A DNA stretch of 64,000 nucleotides, taken from Sipunculus nudus. Taxonomy: Eukaryota > Annelida > Sipuncula > Golfingiida > Sipunculidae. Positions 11,931 to 22,690 of this stretch are shown piece after piece. Made by a program: the position numbers and the translations under genes. The notes below the pieces were generated by a model. That model worked only from the letters and a program-made list of their open reading frames with translations, searched no databases and had not been told where the DNA came from. The number at the start of each line of letters is the position of its first letter. The stretch's first letter is position 1. The stretch covers positions 65,984,056 through 66,048,055 of the forward strand of contig CM049310.1 in the NCBI GenBank assembly GCA_026874595.1, in the 5' to 3' direction.

Positions 11931-12245
11931 CAAAGTGTGGTGACCTCAATTAATATGCATGGATTTCACTGAAAATCGAACAGATGAGATGATTGAAAAA
12001 CATATTTGACAAGTTTCAGCAAAATCCTTCATATTCTTCCCTAATTATCGCGGCGACACTCCGAAGTAGCTGCATGACCCCTGACCTGATTAAATGTCTG
12101 TATGTTGCCCATAATCGAACTCGGGCGAGATAATCTGTGGGTATGTAGTTCTGGCAAGTTTCACAAAAGTTATCGCGGCGACATGGGTGGACGGACGGAC
12201 GGACGCAGCCCATATTATAATACGACCCGTCATAGACGGGCGTTT
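11931..12245 (+). repeat. Family E repeat with GGAC run and terminal hairpin
   Basis: It contains 'gacctcaattaatatgcatggatttcact', two 'attatcgcggcgacac/t' motifs and 'ttgcccataatcgaa'. A GGAC microsatellite lies at about 12,186-12,204 and the hairpin CCCGTCATAGACGGG at about 12,226-12,240. A second copy is at 15,226-15,560. The layout (body, GGAC run, ATAATAC, terminal stem-loop) suggests a short non-autonomous element. Confidence 0.65.
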
Positions 12246-13232
12246 AAAAATGCATAAAATAGGAATAAATGCAGATGGCACCACCAGTCTGCAGAAACTG
12301 ATGACACTCCGTGATCAATATGCATGCAAAAAATCATGGCGATCAATGCATCAGTTATTCAGATAATGGAGCTTTTGTATCAAACAGATTTGGAGGGGGG
12401 CTGGAGCAACATTTATGAGCCCCATAGCTTAGAGGATAGGAGTAAAAGAATTAATTTAAGGTTTCGAAGGAGATTTTGCATGAACCTTCCTGGATATAAA
12501 GTCAGAAGGGTGTAGGTCCAATGGTTACGATTTGTGCCCTGTTAACGGAAGATAGCATCGTGGAAAGTCTCAAAAATAGAGGGAAAAATGCGTTAAAATT
12601 TGAGAAACTAGCAAATTCAAGAAATTTTTGTTCCCCCTAGTGACATCTTATGGTGATCAGTGAAACTAAATGAATATGAAATTGTATTATTATATTGTGA
12701 GACAGACGCTCCAAATCCTTTTCCAACCAAAGTATGCATGAGAGAAATCAGTGACCTAAATCTGAATGAAATCTAATTATGTTCAGGCAAATTATCCAAA
12801 GGAAACGAAAACCTGACGGACGGACAGAGTGACAGAGTAAATCAATGTCCCCCGTCCGGAGGATCCCCGTCCGGAGGAGCGGGGAACAAAAATACCCAGG
12901 TGGCGCCACCAGCGCGCGGGAACCGATGGAACACTCCATGATCAATGTGCATGCAAAAAATCATGGCGACCAATGCAATAGTTGTTCAGATACTGGAACT
13001 TGTGTATCAAGTTATTCTGGGGGGGGGGGGGGGGTGTATTTCGGAGCCCAATAACTCTGGATAACAAGGGTAATGAATACAATTTCATGTGTCCAAGGAG
13101 ATTTTTCATCGAACCCCCTGGATGTATACTTACAAGTTCCTAGGTCTAGCAGTTACAATGTGTGCCTTCTAAACGGCCGGCAGGACAAAGGGTTATCGCT
13201 ATAGCTCAGATGACTTACAGTCAGCTGAGCTG
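12246..13232 (-). repeat. Family G element, minus orientation, with an A-like head
   Basis: Read on the minus strand from 13,232, it begins AGCTCAGCTGACTGTAAGTC, the same hairpin head as family A. It then runs into G-type body (CTAGACCTAGGAACTTG, GGGCTCCGAAATAC), seen in two degenerate tandem units. Positions 12,847-12,885 hold two direct copies of CCCGTCCGGAGGA. A G-homopolymer of about 15 lies at 13,019-13,034. No gene is present. The head shared with A but differing body suggests exchange of ends between element families. Confidence 0.6.
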
Positions 13233-13444
13233 TACGGACGGACAGACTGACAGAAAGCTTGAGTGAAAACAATAGCCTAAAGACTGAGGGAGAAAAAGGA
13301 GAATGCACAATCCGAATTATGAACCTGATATAAAGGATCCGCGTTATGAACCTGATATGAAGGATCCATAATAATTATATATAGTTAATAAGACTGGTCT
13401 CTTACCTGACTCTTACCGGAAAAGCAAACTGACTTGTCCTCAAA

Positions 13445-13612
13445 CAGGAAAGCCAGTGTCAGTTAGACAGGAAATCCAGTGTCCGTTAGACAGAAAATCC
13501 AGTGTCCGTTCGACACAAAATCCAGTGTCCTTTCGACACAAAATCCAGTGTTCGTTCGACACAAAATCCAGTGTTCGTTCAACACAAAATCCAATGTTCG
13601 TTCAACACTAAT
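13445..13612. repeat. 23-bp minisatellite
   Basis: Seven to eight units of the form AAATCCAGTGTCCGTTCGACAC. The CCAGT (or CCAAT) anchor lies at 13453, 13476, 13499, 13522, 13545, 13568 and 13591, exactly 23 bp apart. The plus-strand open frame 13,479-13,700 is a by-product. Confidence 0.9.
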
Positions 13613-14468
13613 CCTTAGGGTCCTCAGACCTAAAATCCGTTCAACCAGTGGTTTACAGGCGACACTACAGGACAGGCGAGTATCTACAAGACAAAAATAA
13701 TCAGTAATATATGGAGACCATTCAGAATATCAATTTCAGCCAGATTACACTTGCTAAAACCTAGTACATCTATACTAAGAAATGCAAAAAATATATAATA
13801 AACCGATAGTTAATATTTATATGCAGACGTTATGAAACTAAAAGGCGATTGAATATCTATGGAAATCCCAAAGAATAACTTTGCCATACAAACACATACG
13901 TTTTTGAATATATTTACAAATCAATAGAAAGATATACATTTGCGGATGCATTGTGTCATTTAATGCAACCTTCATATGCACAAGGAACAAATTCACGCGA
14001 GTTTTATTATCCTGCTTACAAACATTGTCAATATTCTTATTGAAGAAAAAGGAATATCCCCATTACGGATGAAGTGATAACTAACCACAGAAAAAGTCGT
14101 TTAAGTGGCCCATAGTTCGTGATGATCAATAGAGTCCTGAAAATTCAATCGATGCATTAATACTTAAAAAGTATGAAATTCGATGCAATAATCAGTTGTG
14201 TGTGTAATTGAAAATAATTCACAAGCACAAAACAACATAGAAGTGTTCATTAACCATAAACAAATACTTTCACCTATAATATTAGTTGTGAAGTCTCTCC
14301 TCTTCTGTAATCGGAAAATAAGCAAACATTGGGAAAATTGTCGGACTAGTTTCATTTGAGCGAACAAGCCTTTATACATAGATTTAGATATTTTTACCTG
14401 CAAATATGATGCCATTTTGGTGGCATTATGAATACTCTGTATTATTTTCACGTAAATGGAAAAATTTT
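13613..14468. other. Low-copy sequence without a supported gene
   Basis: The minus-strand frame 14,164-14,490 has poor, low-complexity composition. It overlaps in another frame the better candidate described at 14,469-14,636. Nothing else could be supported. Confidence 0.4.
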
Positions 14469-14636
14469 TACTCATGAATAAAGTTGTCAAATCCCAATAT
14501 ATCCGTCAATTTCCGGTTTCTCCATTAATTCTTTCAGTTTCAGAAGTTCCGGTTCGTTCCCATCTGTCAATGAATTCGGAAAAGTTACCACCAAGATGTT
14601 AAAAAACTGACAGGGTTCCTTCTCCGCCGGAATCCC
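14469..14636 (-). CDS. Candidate terminal coding exon, protein not recognised
   Basis: A minus-strand frame stays open from 14,699 to a TAA at 14,471-14,469. The stretch from about 14,636 reads GIPAEKEPCQFFNILVV, then TFPNSLTDGNEPELLKLKEL, then MEKPELTDILGFDNFIHE and stop. Mixed charged and hydrophobic composition, with no homopolymeric residues, looks like real protein. There is no ATG at a sensible place, which fits a last exon. Possible acceptors are the AG after GGCGGAG (14,622) or after CCTGTCAG (14,607), with C/T-rich sequence upstream (CTTCTTTTCCCC). I do not recognise the family. It could also be a relic of a transposon protein. The candidate exon at 17,166-17,407 is on the same strand, but I cannot join the two. 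Confidence 0.35.
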
Positions 14637-14699
14637 AAATGTATTATAGTACAGAAATTGATAACATGGGGAAAAGAAGTTACCAATTATTAAAAAGCC

Positions 14700-15225
14700 T
14701 TATTATTACTATTATCACCATCTTTCTTCTTTATTTTTAATAATTAAACATGCAGAAAAAGTGTGTACTATTTTTATTTCAAAGAAGAAATGTTCATATC
14801 GACAAAACATGAAATATTCAAATTTGTCATCAAATGTATCTAAAATTCTTTTGCCGCTATGTAATCGCAAACAAAACTTTTTTGGTCCATGTCAAGTTCG
14901 TAGCCTTGTGAGATCATGTAAAAAATAAACAACTACATAAAAATAAATGGTACAGGAAGTCCTACTTGTTTCTTTCACTTATAGTCCAGATTCAAAATAT
15001 TTTAAGCATGTCAGCCGTTGTCAAAGAACATCCTTCTTGAAAAAGTTCATAGTAGTTTTATTTCGTTAAATTAATGCAGAGGATCTCTTATTTCGTGACA
15101 GGGTAATCCCTGTTTACAGATTTATGAACATATAATCTACCTTTGAGAGGAGTCTTTCGTCTAATTCATCGACTAAGGATATTTTTTTTTAATATTTTAA
15201 ATAAATAAAATATAAACATTCAAAA
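14700..15225. other. No recognisable feature
   Basis: AT-rich sequence between the candidate exon and the second family E copy. No exon or RNA gene is supported. Confidence 0.4.
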
Positions 15226-15560
15226 GTCAACATGGTGCCACTAAATGTCGTAACCTCTGACCTCATTAAATTTGCATGGATTTCACTCGAAATCGAACCT
15301 AGTCGAGAATATAAATTTTTAGTTTCATCAAATTCCTTCACAAAGAAGTCTCGTGACCTTTGACCTTATCAAAAATACATGGATGTTGCCCATAATTGAA
15401 ATCGGACGAGATAATCTATTCGCAAATAGCATGGGGAGTTTCATGAAAATGGATCGAAGCCCCGGGTAATTATCGCGGCCACACTAAAAAGTTAACGGAA
15501 GGTTGGACAGACAGCAAAATGGACGGTGGGTATACCATAATACTGCCATCATATGACGAG
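15226..15560 (+). repeat. Family E repeat, second copy
   Basis: It shares with 11,931-12,245 the modules 'gacctcattaaatttgcatggatttcact', 'ttgcccataattgaa', 'acgagataatct', and 'aattatcgcgg-cacac'. A diverged GGAC-like segment and CATAATAC follow. The terminal hairpin is eroded (CCATCATATGACG). Confidence 0.6.
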
Positions 15561-16260
15561 AATATAAAAAAATAAATAATGTGCGAAATTGTTGCATTTC
15601 AATCATTTGAAATAGACTGAACGCATCATTTGCAATCATTTCAAATAGACTGAACGCATCATTCTAGATTAAAGGCATCACCCTCGAGATCTTATTTTAT
15701 TTTATATTGTTTACCAATGCTTACGAATCTATTCATGAAATAGATTTTCATCATGATCCTATCCATTACTTTTTTATATCCTGAACCTGACTGTCAAAAT
15801 AAAACATCACAGAATCAATGTACCTAATTCTCTTCGGACAAATTGACTAAGAGATGTAGGATTTCACTTCCAAAATGTATCAGTTTAGCACTATGCATTT
15901 TATTCAAACTTAAAATTAGGAATTTTATTAAATAATAATATACAACTATTATACAATTTTTTGTCATTTTTTAGAGAGGTAGTTGGACAAAAACACTCAG
16001 AACTGATAATTCTCTGCTCTTTGCTCTACGGAGCCTACTAAGTTACGTTTCCCTGTTGTGATTCATTCTATAGTTCATATAAGACCAAAATGTTATAAAA
16101 CTAATATTTAACCATTTCTTCAGCAATTTGTGCAATAAGTAAACTTTTCAACAAAAATAGTTAAAACAGTTAAGAAACACGATGAAAGTACCAAATGATC
16201 AACACGTATATAAGACCAAAATGTCTTTAAATCTGATAATTAACCATTTCTTTAGGAATT
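15561..16260. other. Low-copy sequence; ~40-bp direct repeats
   Basis: A direct duplication containing 'gcaatcatttcaaatagactgaacgcatca' lies at about 15,594-15,664. A second near-duplicate pair ('tataagaccaaaatgt... aaccatttctt') lies at about 16,078-16,120 and 16,208-16,255. No gene is supported. Confidence 0.5.
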
Positions 16261-16875
16261 CAGGCGCGGATATGGAAAGGGGGGGGGGGGGCAGACCTGT
16301 GTCCTGCTCTCGACCAACAATATTTTTAAGACCAATTTTAACAAAAAAGTCACATTTTTGCACTACTTTTTAGTATTTATTTAATAAAACCCCCTAAATT
16401 TTCTACTTAATTTGTATCTCAGAACCCCTATCATGTCAGGGTGCGAGCGCCAACCTTAGACCCTTTAGAGCTATACATTGCCACCGGCGATGAGCGGACA
16501 GGGGGCAGCTGCCCGCCCCTCTTGGTTTTAGGTGCAAAAATACTGGAACGTTCGAGTAATACTCTTATGCTAAAGGAGCCCTTTAATTTGACTTCCAGGA
16601 CGACAGAAGTAGTGTTTTTCTATTTTTTTCAATGCAAGTTTGCCCAATAAATGACACCACAAAATGCACCAGAAAGCTGTAAATACAAAGTTTTTCAAAA
16701 TTTTCCACACCGTGGGAGGAGGACACCCCCTCCAACAACCCCCGGGGTCTTTGACACATCACATCTGCTGACTACCCTGGAATTTACACAATATCTGCCT
16801 GTATTTCAAAACGCAAATTGATGGAATTTACGTAATTTCTCAAAGAAAAATTCACATTTCTACCTTTGTGCCCAA

Positions 16876-16878
<3 letters not shown>

Positions 16879-16919
<41 letters not shown>
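16879..16919. repeat. (GT)n microsatellite
   Basis: About 20 consecutive GT dinucleotides. The histidine/threonine-rich minus-strand frame through it is an artefact. Confidence 0.95.
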
Positions 16920-16921
<2 letters not shown>

Positions 16922-17165
16922 GGGCGGGAGGGTCAATTTTTGGGTAATTTTGGTTATTATATTTGATGGATATGACGGGTACAGAGTTAAAATGAGTCCT
17001 GATAAACGAGTTCTGATAAACATATGCCTATAAACCCTTTCCGGTTCATCACAAATTCTCGTCATATGCACTTTTTGGACATCCCTGGGAGTAAATGCAG
17101 ACTCATATTGTCAATTTTATTATTCAACCGGGATATAAAAAAATGAGGTAAAATTTTTAACATAC

Positions 17166-17407
17166 CAGTAGCTGTCCCCGCTCTGCTGGAGCTGGACTGT
17201 ATATCTTCTCTGTATTCAAAAAAGGGTGTGCTGCTTGTCTCGCGTGTTGAATACAAGGAGCTGACTTTCAGAGTAACCGTGTCTGCACTTTCAATGCTCT
17301 CTTTACACACACCACTATCCTGTTTCAACCCTAAAAACCTATCTTCAAACAATAAATCTTTTATATTCAGTAATACCTCATGAATATTTATTAACCTAGG
17401 GGTTCCA
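17166..17407 (-). CDS. Candidate internal exon, protein not recognised
   Basis: On the minus strand a strong acceptor (TTTCACTTTTCAG, ending 17,408) precedes 242 nt. These are open in one frame: 1 nt completing a codon, 80 codons, then 1 nt. A donor GTATGT starts at 17,165. The translation begins GTPRLINIHEVLLNIKD and continues through QDSGVCKESIESADTVTLK. It ends in a Ser-rich stretch, DIQSSSSRAGTAT. Good sites at both ends with an open frame between them make this exon-like. The protein family is unknown to me. It lies between the ends of a possible hAT-like element, so it may be a host exon with nearby insertions or a gene fragment carried by a transposon. Confidence 0.45.
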
Positions 17408-17879
17408 CTGAAAAGTGAAATCTGATTAATCAAAAGCCCACGGTTTCCACTGTCACGCACCCAGCATAACTTCACACACAGCGGATACGGGGTGGGTGGA
17501 GGGGGTGGGGGTGTTGATCCGGGGGTCCGGTCCCCCCCTCCCTTTCAAATATCCTTTTATAAGAGTTTCAGATCTCTGGGACCTTCCAGTTTCACGAACT
17601 GTGCTTAATTTTTTTATGTTTTTTTTTACCTCACTATAGACCAACAGGGTGGACCCCTACCTTTATTAAATCCAGGATCCGCCCCTGGGCGGCAATTCAG
17701 TTTTGACAAACAAAAGCATGGGTAGAAACATCAATTGAATGGTCCCTTCTCAATTATCAACTCTGAGAACATGCATGTTCAATATCTGATGATACCTAAA
17801 TTTATCCCAACTTCAGACACAAGCGAATATCTGTATGAACCCTTCATTAGTGTATGAAGACAAACGAAATTACGTCGTG

Positions 17880-17960
17880 GCAGTTTGGCGCAAACAGTAG
17901 AGGCGGTATGCGCGATTTCACTTGTTGAACAGCACGAGTTCAAATCCCACAAAAGTGAAA
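17880..17960 (+). repeat. Possible tRNA-derived SINE head
   Basis: TGGCGCAAACAGTAGAGG resembles an internal A box. About 45 nt later GAGTTCAAATCCC resembles a B box. No convincing cloverleaf stems can be drawn, so this is at best a SINE remnant and not a functional tRNA gene. Confidence 0.25.
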
Positions 17961-18424
17961 TGTCCATTTTTTTTTCTCCTAAAATTTGTAATGTTAGTGA
18001 ATAAAATAAACCTTTCCCTTCATGACGAGCACATGCGCCAAAAAATATAATTGTAAAAAATTTAAATATATTTTTATTACACATGCATAATTTAACAGTA
18101 CTTAAACAAATTAATTGGCAATGATGGCGTCATTGTAACTGTCAACTGTTATGGCTTACAGTCAAGGCAAAGGAATCGTTCTTCATCATTTGATGAAAAA
18201 TAATGCGGGATTCGACGAGATTTGCAATATAATCATTTCATGTGACTGTGTGTCACATGCTGAAAAGCAATAAAGAAATCATGAAAACTATTTCTTGAAA
18301 AATGAAAATAACAGAATTAGGCCTATGTGTGCATTGATTTGAATGATCCTAATACTGCTATATTAAGAGATATACACTGAAATCACTCAAAACGTGTTAA
18401 AAAAAGTCACTTAGTTATAAACAT

Positions 18425-18425
<1 letters not shown>

Positions 18426-18487
<62 letters not shown>

Positions 18488-18490
18488 ATA
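18426..18490. repeat. (AT)n microsatellite
   Basis: Nearly pure alternating AT of about 65 bp with a single break near 18,476. Confidence 0.95.
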
Positions 18491-18829
18491 AGTCACTGAG
18501 TTATAAACATTTATCTGAAATCTCGCTTTTTGGCACAAGTTATCAACATATTTCGCGTCAGGGGCATTACAGTTTTGTGCTTGTGATCAGGTGATTGGCG
18601 GTGGTCTGTGCCGCTAACGAACCAACACTCATTAAAAGACAATAGTCCTAACGTACAATAGAAGTCCTATTCACGGATTCCTAAACACGGTCAGCACATG
18701 TTCACAAAGGCCTGTAAAACCCTCTAATAACACTGCAGCCACTTGTGGTCAGGGCAATTGATGTATTTTCTTCATTTGATTAAAATGACACGATCTATGA
18801 ACAGAATAGGAATATGATCACATTATGTT
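18491..18829. other. No recognisable feature
   Basis: Spacer between the (AT)n tract and D-type sequence. No gene is seen. Confidence 0.4.
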
Positions 18830-19473
18830 ACTAAGTGTGTAGGATGCTATCAAATGCTGAAAACTACAGGTCTTCAGGATAAAAAATGACAAACTTATAG
18901 CCATTTCTTTGAATGGTCCCATGTTCTCGTTTGGCAATGAACCGAGCGAGATTTGACGAGAATTCCACCTTAATGACTCAGAACCAAGGGAATGCTGCCT
19001 TATGCAAGACATTAGACCCTTGTAGCATAAATATTTACAGAGATAGAAGTAAAAAGCCCCATATTTTCAGATTGTCAAGTTTTACCTTAAAATTTAGTTA
19101 CCATGGTAACTGCAGTACTAGGCTACATGTGCGAAGGTATAAGCCAATCATCCTTGTTTTAGGTGTGACAATAAAAATTGGTATATGCTTAATATTTTTT
19201 TAGATATTGCGAAAAAATGATAAGTTGTAGTGTTTCCTGTACCATGCCCCCTGGTGGCTATTTTCAAAAAATGGAAAAACAAATTCGAGATATTACAAAA
19301 CAACAGAAAATATTTCACTTTCAGAACCTTAGCTGTTAAACTGCCACCTGTAGATCGCATTTAACGAAATCATGAAAATTCTCGTTTGACGCGAAATCGT
19401 ACGAGTTTTTGCGAGACTTGCATTAATTTCGCACAGAGCATATCAAATGCTACACAGTGCAAAAAACTAGACA
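18830..19473 (+). repeat. Family D repeat sequence (plus orientation)
   Basis: It contains the marks that recur throughout the 18.8-29 kb region: 'tgctgaaaactac-aggtc', 'tctcgtttggcaatgaaccgagcgagatttgacgag', an X-box palindrome GTTACCATGGTAAC at 19,097-19,110, and GCCCCCTGGTGGCTA at 19,246-19,260. The 148-bp satellite monomer at 24.8-40 kb matches the 'ctcgtttgacgag' part of this sequence, so D looks like its single-copy ancestor. Confidence 0.65.
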
Positions 19474-19952
19474 GGCCTAATGCGAACCTGTGCAAAGTTT
19501 GGGAGTGTGATCGGAGGTTTATTTTTAAAATATGATAATGATCCTCTTATGCCATGCATATCTACTTTAGTCGTTATGATTTCTGCAAAATGGACGTTTC
19601 GGACCTGCAAGTTTGGGACTAGGACATTTTAAAACTAGGATGTATCAGTCAGGATATTTCGGATATGTTCTGTTTGCCAGGGAGGATTATTGGGACAGAT
19701 GAACGGACAATATGGCAGCATGGTTTCGGAGAAGAACATTTTTTAATGTTTTTTAACTTCTTCCCAGTAAAATCTAAGAAAATGCAGTAAGAAATAAAGA
19801 ATTAAGCAAAATCCGATAGAATTTTTTAGATGACAAATCTTTTAAAAAAAATTTGGTGATGCTAGTTCCTGCCCTATTGGAGATAGCTATGATGCAGGAC
19901 GGACGACGGAAGACGGTGGACGTCAGACCACTGCATAAGCTCACGGATTCGC
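19474..19952 (-). mobile_element. Family C Helitron2/HINE-like element, short copy (C4)
   Basis: Read on the minus strand, the head is AGCGAATCCGTGAGCTTATGC at about 19,952-19,932, after a T5 tract. The body matches C elements ('tttggtgatg', 'tttttaacttcttcccagtaaaatct' inverted). The tail is GCACAGGTTCGCATTAGGCC at about 19,493-19,474. The outer arm of the tail hairpin is missing. At about 480 bp it is far shorter than C2 (2.4 kb), so it is internally deleted. Confidence 0.6.
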
Positions 19953-20740
19953 TAAAAATGCAAACCAAGTTTATTCAAACAGTTGAAAGATATAGTTCCA
20001 ATAATCTGGGAATTCTGCGTCTAGACATTGTGTCTAGACTTCTAGACGCTGTGTCTAGACGTCTAGAAACATTGTCTGGACACCATACAGAGCCAGGTCA
20101 GTTGCCATGGTGATGTCTGAACCCCACATGGTTGTCCTGAGTGACCTCTTGACTTGGCGGCTGAAACTCTGCATGTTGTCAAACACAGAAAGCCTTTTTC
20201 AATTGGATACACTGCTATTTTTAAAGCTGCATTTTCCCAATCTCTTCTTATAAAACTGGCAGAAACCTACCATAGAATAAATCTTGTAAAGTTTAAACCA
20301 ATCAGCTTAACAGTTTCATCATAAAACAGTGTATAAGCTGGAGAGTCTAAAATTACATTTTCCCTTTGTAAAAAACAGATCAATACCTCAATTTCAGATA
20401 TGACCTATGTGACAAACATTGGTATAAAATTTGGCAATGACAGCTCTAGCCGTTTCTGAGATTTTAACTTTAGTTTGCCTTTTTGGACAGATGACCAAGT
20501 TCAACCTCCTGTTCAATCTCCGAACTGAAACCATTCGAACAAACTTGAGATAGAATGTTCCAGAGATCATTTCTTAGCAATATTGGACAATTTGGCTGGA
20601 CAGTTTTTGAAAGATTTTTCAAGCTTTTTTTAGCTTTTTCCCTATAAAATCTCAGTAAATGCAGATAGCCAAAAAATAAACAAAATCCGATAGAGCTTTT
20701 CAGATGACTGTTTATTTACAAAAAAAAAAATTGGTGATGC
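19953..20740 (-). repeat. Inverted family C body sequence
   Basis: It matches the inverse of about 49,140-49,840: AATGCAAACCAAG, ATATAGTTCCAATAATCTGG, the TCTAGAC-rich palindromic stretch at about 20,020-20,065, and GCCAGGTCAGTTGCCATGG. The TCTAGAC repeats (GTCTAGACTTCTAGAC and similar) form a local dyad-rich cluster. No ORF of note. Confidence 0.65.
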
Positions 20741-21465
20741 TAATCTGTTTCGAGATATTAGTGTAAGACATAAGATTTAATAGTTTAAAAAAAAGATTCT
20801 TTCAAAACGGTGTCCTGTAGAATTCTATTAGTGAGACGCAAGAACAAACAAGCAGGCGAATTTGAGGACAACTGACAAACAAACAGACATACTGACAAAG
20901 GAACACAAGATGAAGACAAGATGACTTAACCAGGTTATTGGGAAGACTCAGAGGAAGAAAATAAGCTATAGTTTATGTAATTGAGGTTTCTAGTTTTGGA
21001 TATATGGCCAAATAATGATATATTGGGGATGTTCGACTGCAGCGCCCTCTAGTGGACATATCCTGAAGACGATAAATGCGTTTTGTGATATTAGTGAATG
21101 GCATGAGATGTAATCGTTTCAAAAGGATTCCTCCAAATATCTGGCTTGCTGATTGCTATACGTGAGATGCAAGAACCAGCAAGTAAGCGAATTTGAAGAT
21201 AACTGACAAACAGACGGACATACTGACAAAGTAACACAAGATGGACACCAGATGAGGTCACCATGTTTTGAAGAAGGTCAAGAGAAAGAAAATAAGCTAC
21301 AGTTGGTGTAATATAGGTTTACTCTTACGGAAGTATGTCCAAAAACTCATTTGTTTAGACGGGTCTAGTGCAGCGCCCCCTAGCAGCCATAACCGGAAAA
21401 TGAAAAAAAAGTTTTGAGATATTAGTGTAAAACATAAGATGAAGAAACAAACATACGCGGGTGAC
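20741..21465 (+). repeat. Family B ~330-bp tandem units (two copies)
   Basis: The unit order is 'tcgagatattagtgtaagacataagat', 'ttcaaaa-ggattc', 'tgtag-atgctatatgtgagacgcaag', 'gacaactgacaaacagac', 'gaagactcagaggaagaaaataagctat' and 'agcgcccnctag'. The AGCGCCC anchor lies at 21,041 and 21,372, about 330 bp apart. The array continues at 22,690-24,110 after a D-type segment. Confidence 0.8.
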
Positions 21466-22690
21466 CAACATGCTTGCGAAAATCGAAGATTTCCGGCAAG
21501 CAAAAAAGTTTGGATTGACTGTGCCTCCAACATGTATGATAATAGATAGGGCCCGGAAAGGCCAACACGCACCGCTGCACACGCCGGCTGCCCCCCGTAA
21601 GGACCCTGCCGCCACTTGCGGCGACGGCACGTGTCTTCGTGGTTTGGTGAAACACGGCGCGAGATCTGACGAGACTTACAATGTGACCCCTGAATGTGAC
21701 TGCGAGTGTCAGGCGCTATCCAGCGCTGCAAACCATGTGTCTGTAGCGTAAAAAATGACAGAATTACAGGCATTTCTTTGAATGGTCCCGTGTTCTCGTT
21801 TCACGAGAAACGGTGCGAGATATGACGCGACTTGCTATTGAATGACCTAGAACTAAAGAAATGCTATCTAACGTCAAAAACCAGACCTTTCTATCGCAAA
21901 CATCAACCGAGATAGAAGCAGGTAAACTCCGTATTTTCAGAGTGTCAAGTTTTACCCCAAAATTTGGTAACCATGGTAACGGCAGCACAAGGCTGAATGT
22001 ACGAAGGAATAAGGCAATGATCCTAGTTTTAGATGCGACAAAAAAAATTGTTATATGCTAAATATTTTTTTAGATATTGCGGAAAAATGGTAAGTTGCAG
22101 TGTTTCCAGTACCACGCCCCCTGGTGGCTAATATGGAAAAATTAAAAAACAAGTTCGAGATAATACAGAACAACAGAAAATATGTCACTTTCAGAACCTC
22201 AGCTGTAAAACTGCAACCTCTAAATCGTTTTTAATGAAATCTCGAATAGTCTCGTTTGACGACAAATGGCACGAGATTTTGCGAGACTTGCATTAATTTA
22301 GCACAGAGCGTGTTAAATGCTACACAATTAAAAAAAATAGAGCTCTCTAACTAAAAAAATGAGAAATTTGGAGGGAAATTTTTGAATTTTCTAATTTTCC
22401 CCCAAAAATACCTTACCACGGTAACCATTGACCAGAAAAAATTGCTAGCACTTGGAAAGCTAACATAGTGAGGAATAAAATGAGCTACAGATTATGCGGC
22501 TACGATTATTATTGACGAAGATATGAAGAAAATAAAGATTTTAGGTTTTTTGGTGACCCTGACCTTGACCTTTGACCGATCATGACCAAAAACAATAGGC
22601 TCCGAGGAGAACAGATCTTACACATAATGTATAAGTTTCAGAGCGATTGCTTAAAAACTGTGGCCTGTAGCGCATGTACATACAGACAAA
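21466..22690 (+). repeat. Family D sequence with a GC-rich patch
   Basis: It begins with a GCTTGC...GGCAAGC palindrome at about 21,470-21,502, followed by an unusually GC-rich patch at about 21,548-21,650. D-type modules follow: 'cacgagaaacggtgcgagatatgacgcgac', X-box GTAACCATGGTAAC at 21,967-21,980, GCCCCCTGGTGGCTA at 22,116-22,130, and a TGACC-type repeat at about 22,553-22,575. It ends at a CAAACAGACAGACAGAC stretch. Confidence 0.65.

Larger units (their letters stand above)
16261..17686. mobile_element. Possible hAT-like non-autonomous element
   Basis: The left end reads CAGGCGCGGATATGG and the inverse of the right end reads CAGGGGCGGATCCTGG, an imperfect ~15-bp terminal inverted repeat. 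Inside both ends are G-rich stretches, a G12 run near 16,279 and the inverse of CCGGTCCCCCCCTCC near 17,530. CAGGGGCGGATCC-type ends are common on hAT-class elements, which is general knowledge rather than proof. No matching 8-bp target duplication is visible (TAGGAATT on the left against GGCGGCAA on the right), so one end may be eroded or the pairing accidental. It encloses the exon-like segment 17,166-17,407. Confidence 0.4.

Noticed and set aside
16441-16650. Plus-strand frame opening MRAPTLDPLELYIATG
   Set aside because: It lies in the G/C-rich terminal region of the possible hAT-like element, with no splice support and no recognisable domain.
17880-17960. tRNA gene
   Set aside because: A- and B-box-like strings are present, but the acceptor, anticodon and T stems cannot be paired convincingly. 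Kept only as a weak SINE remnant.
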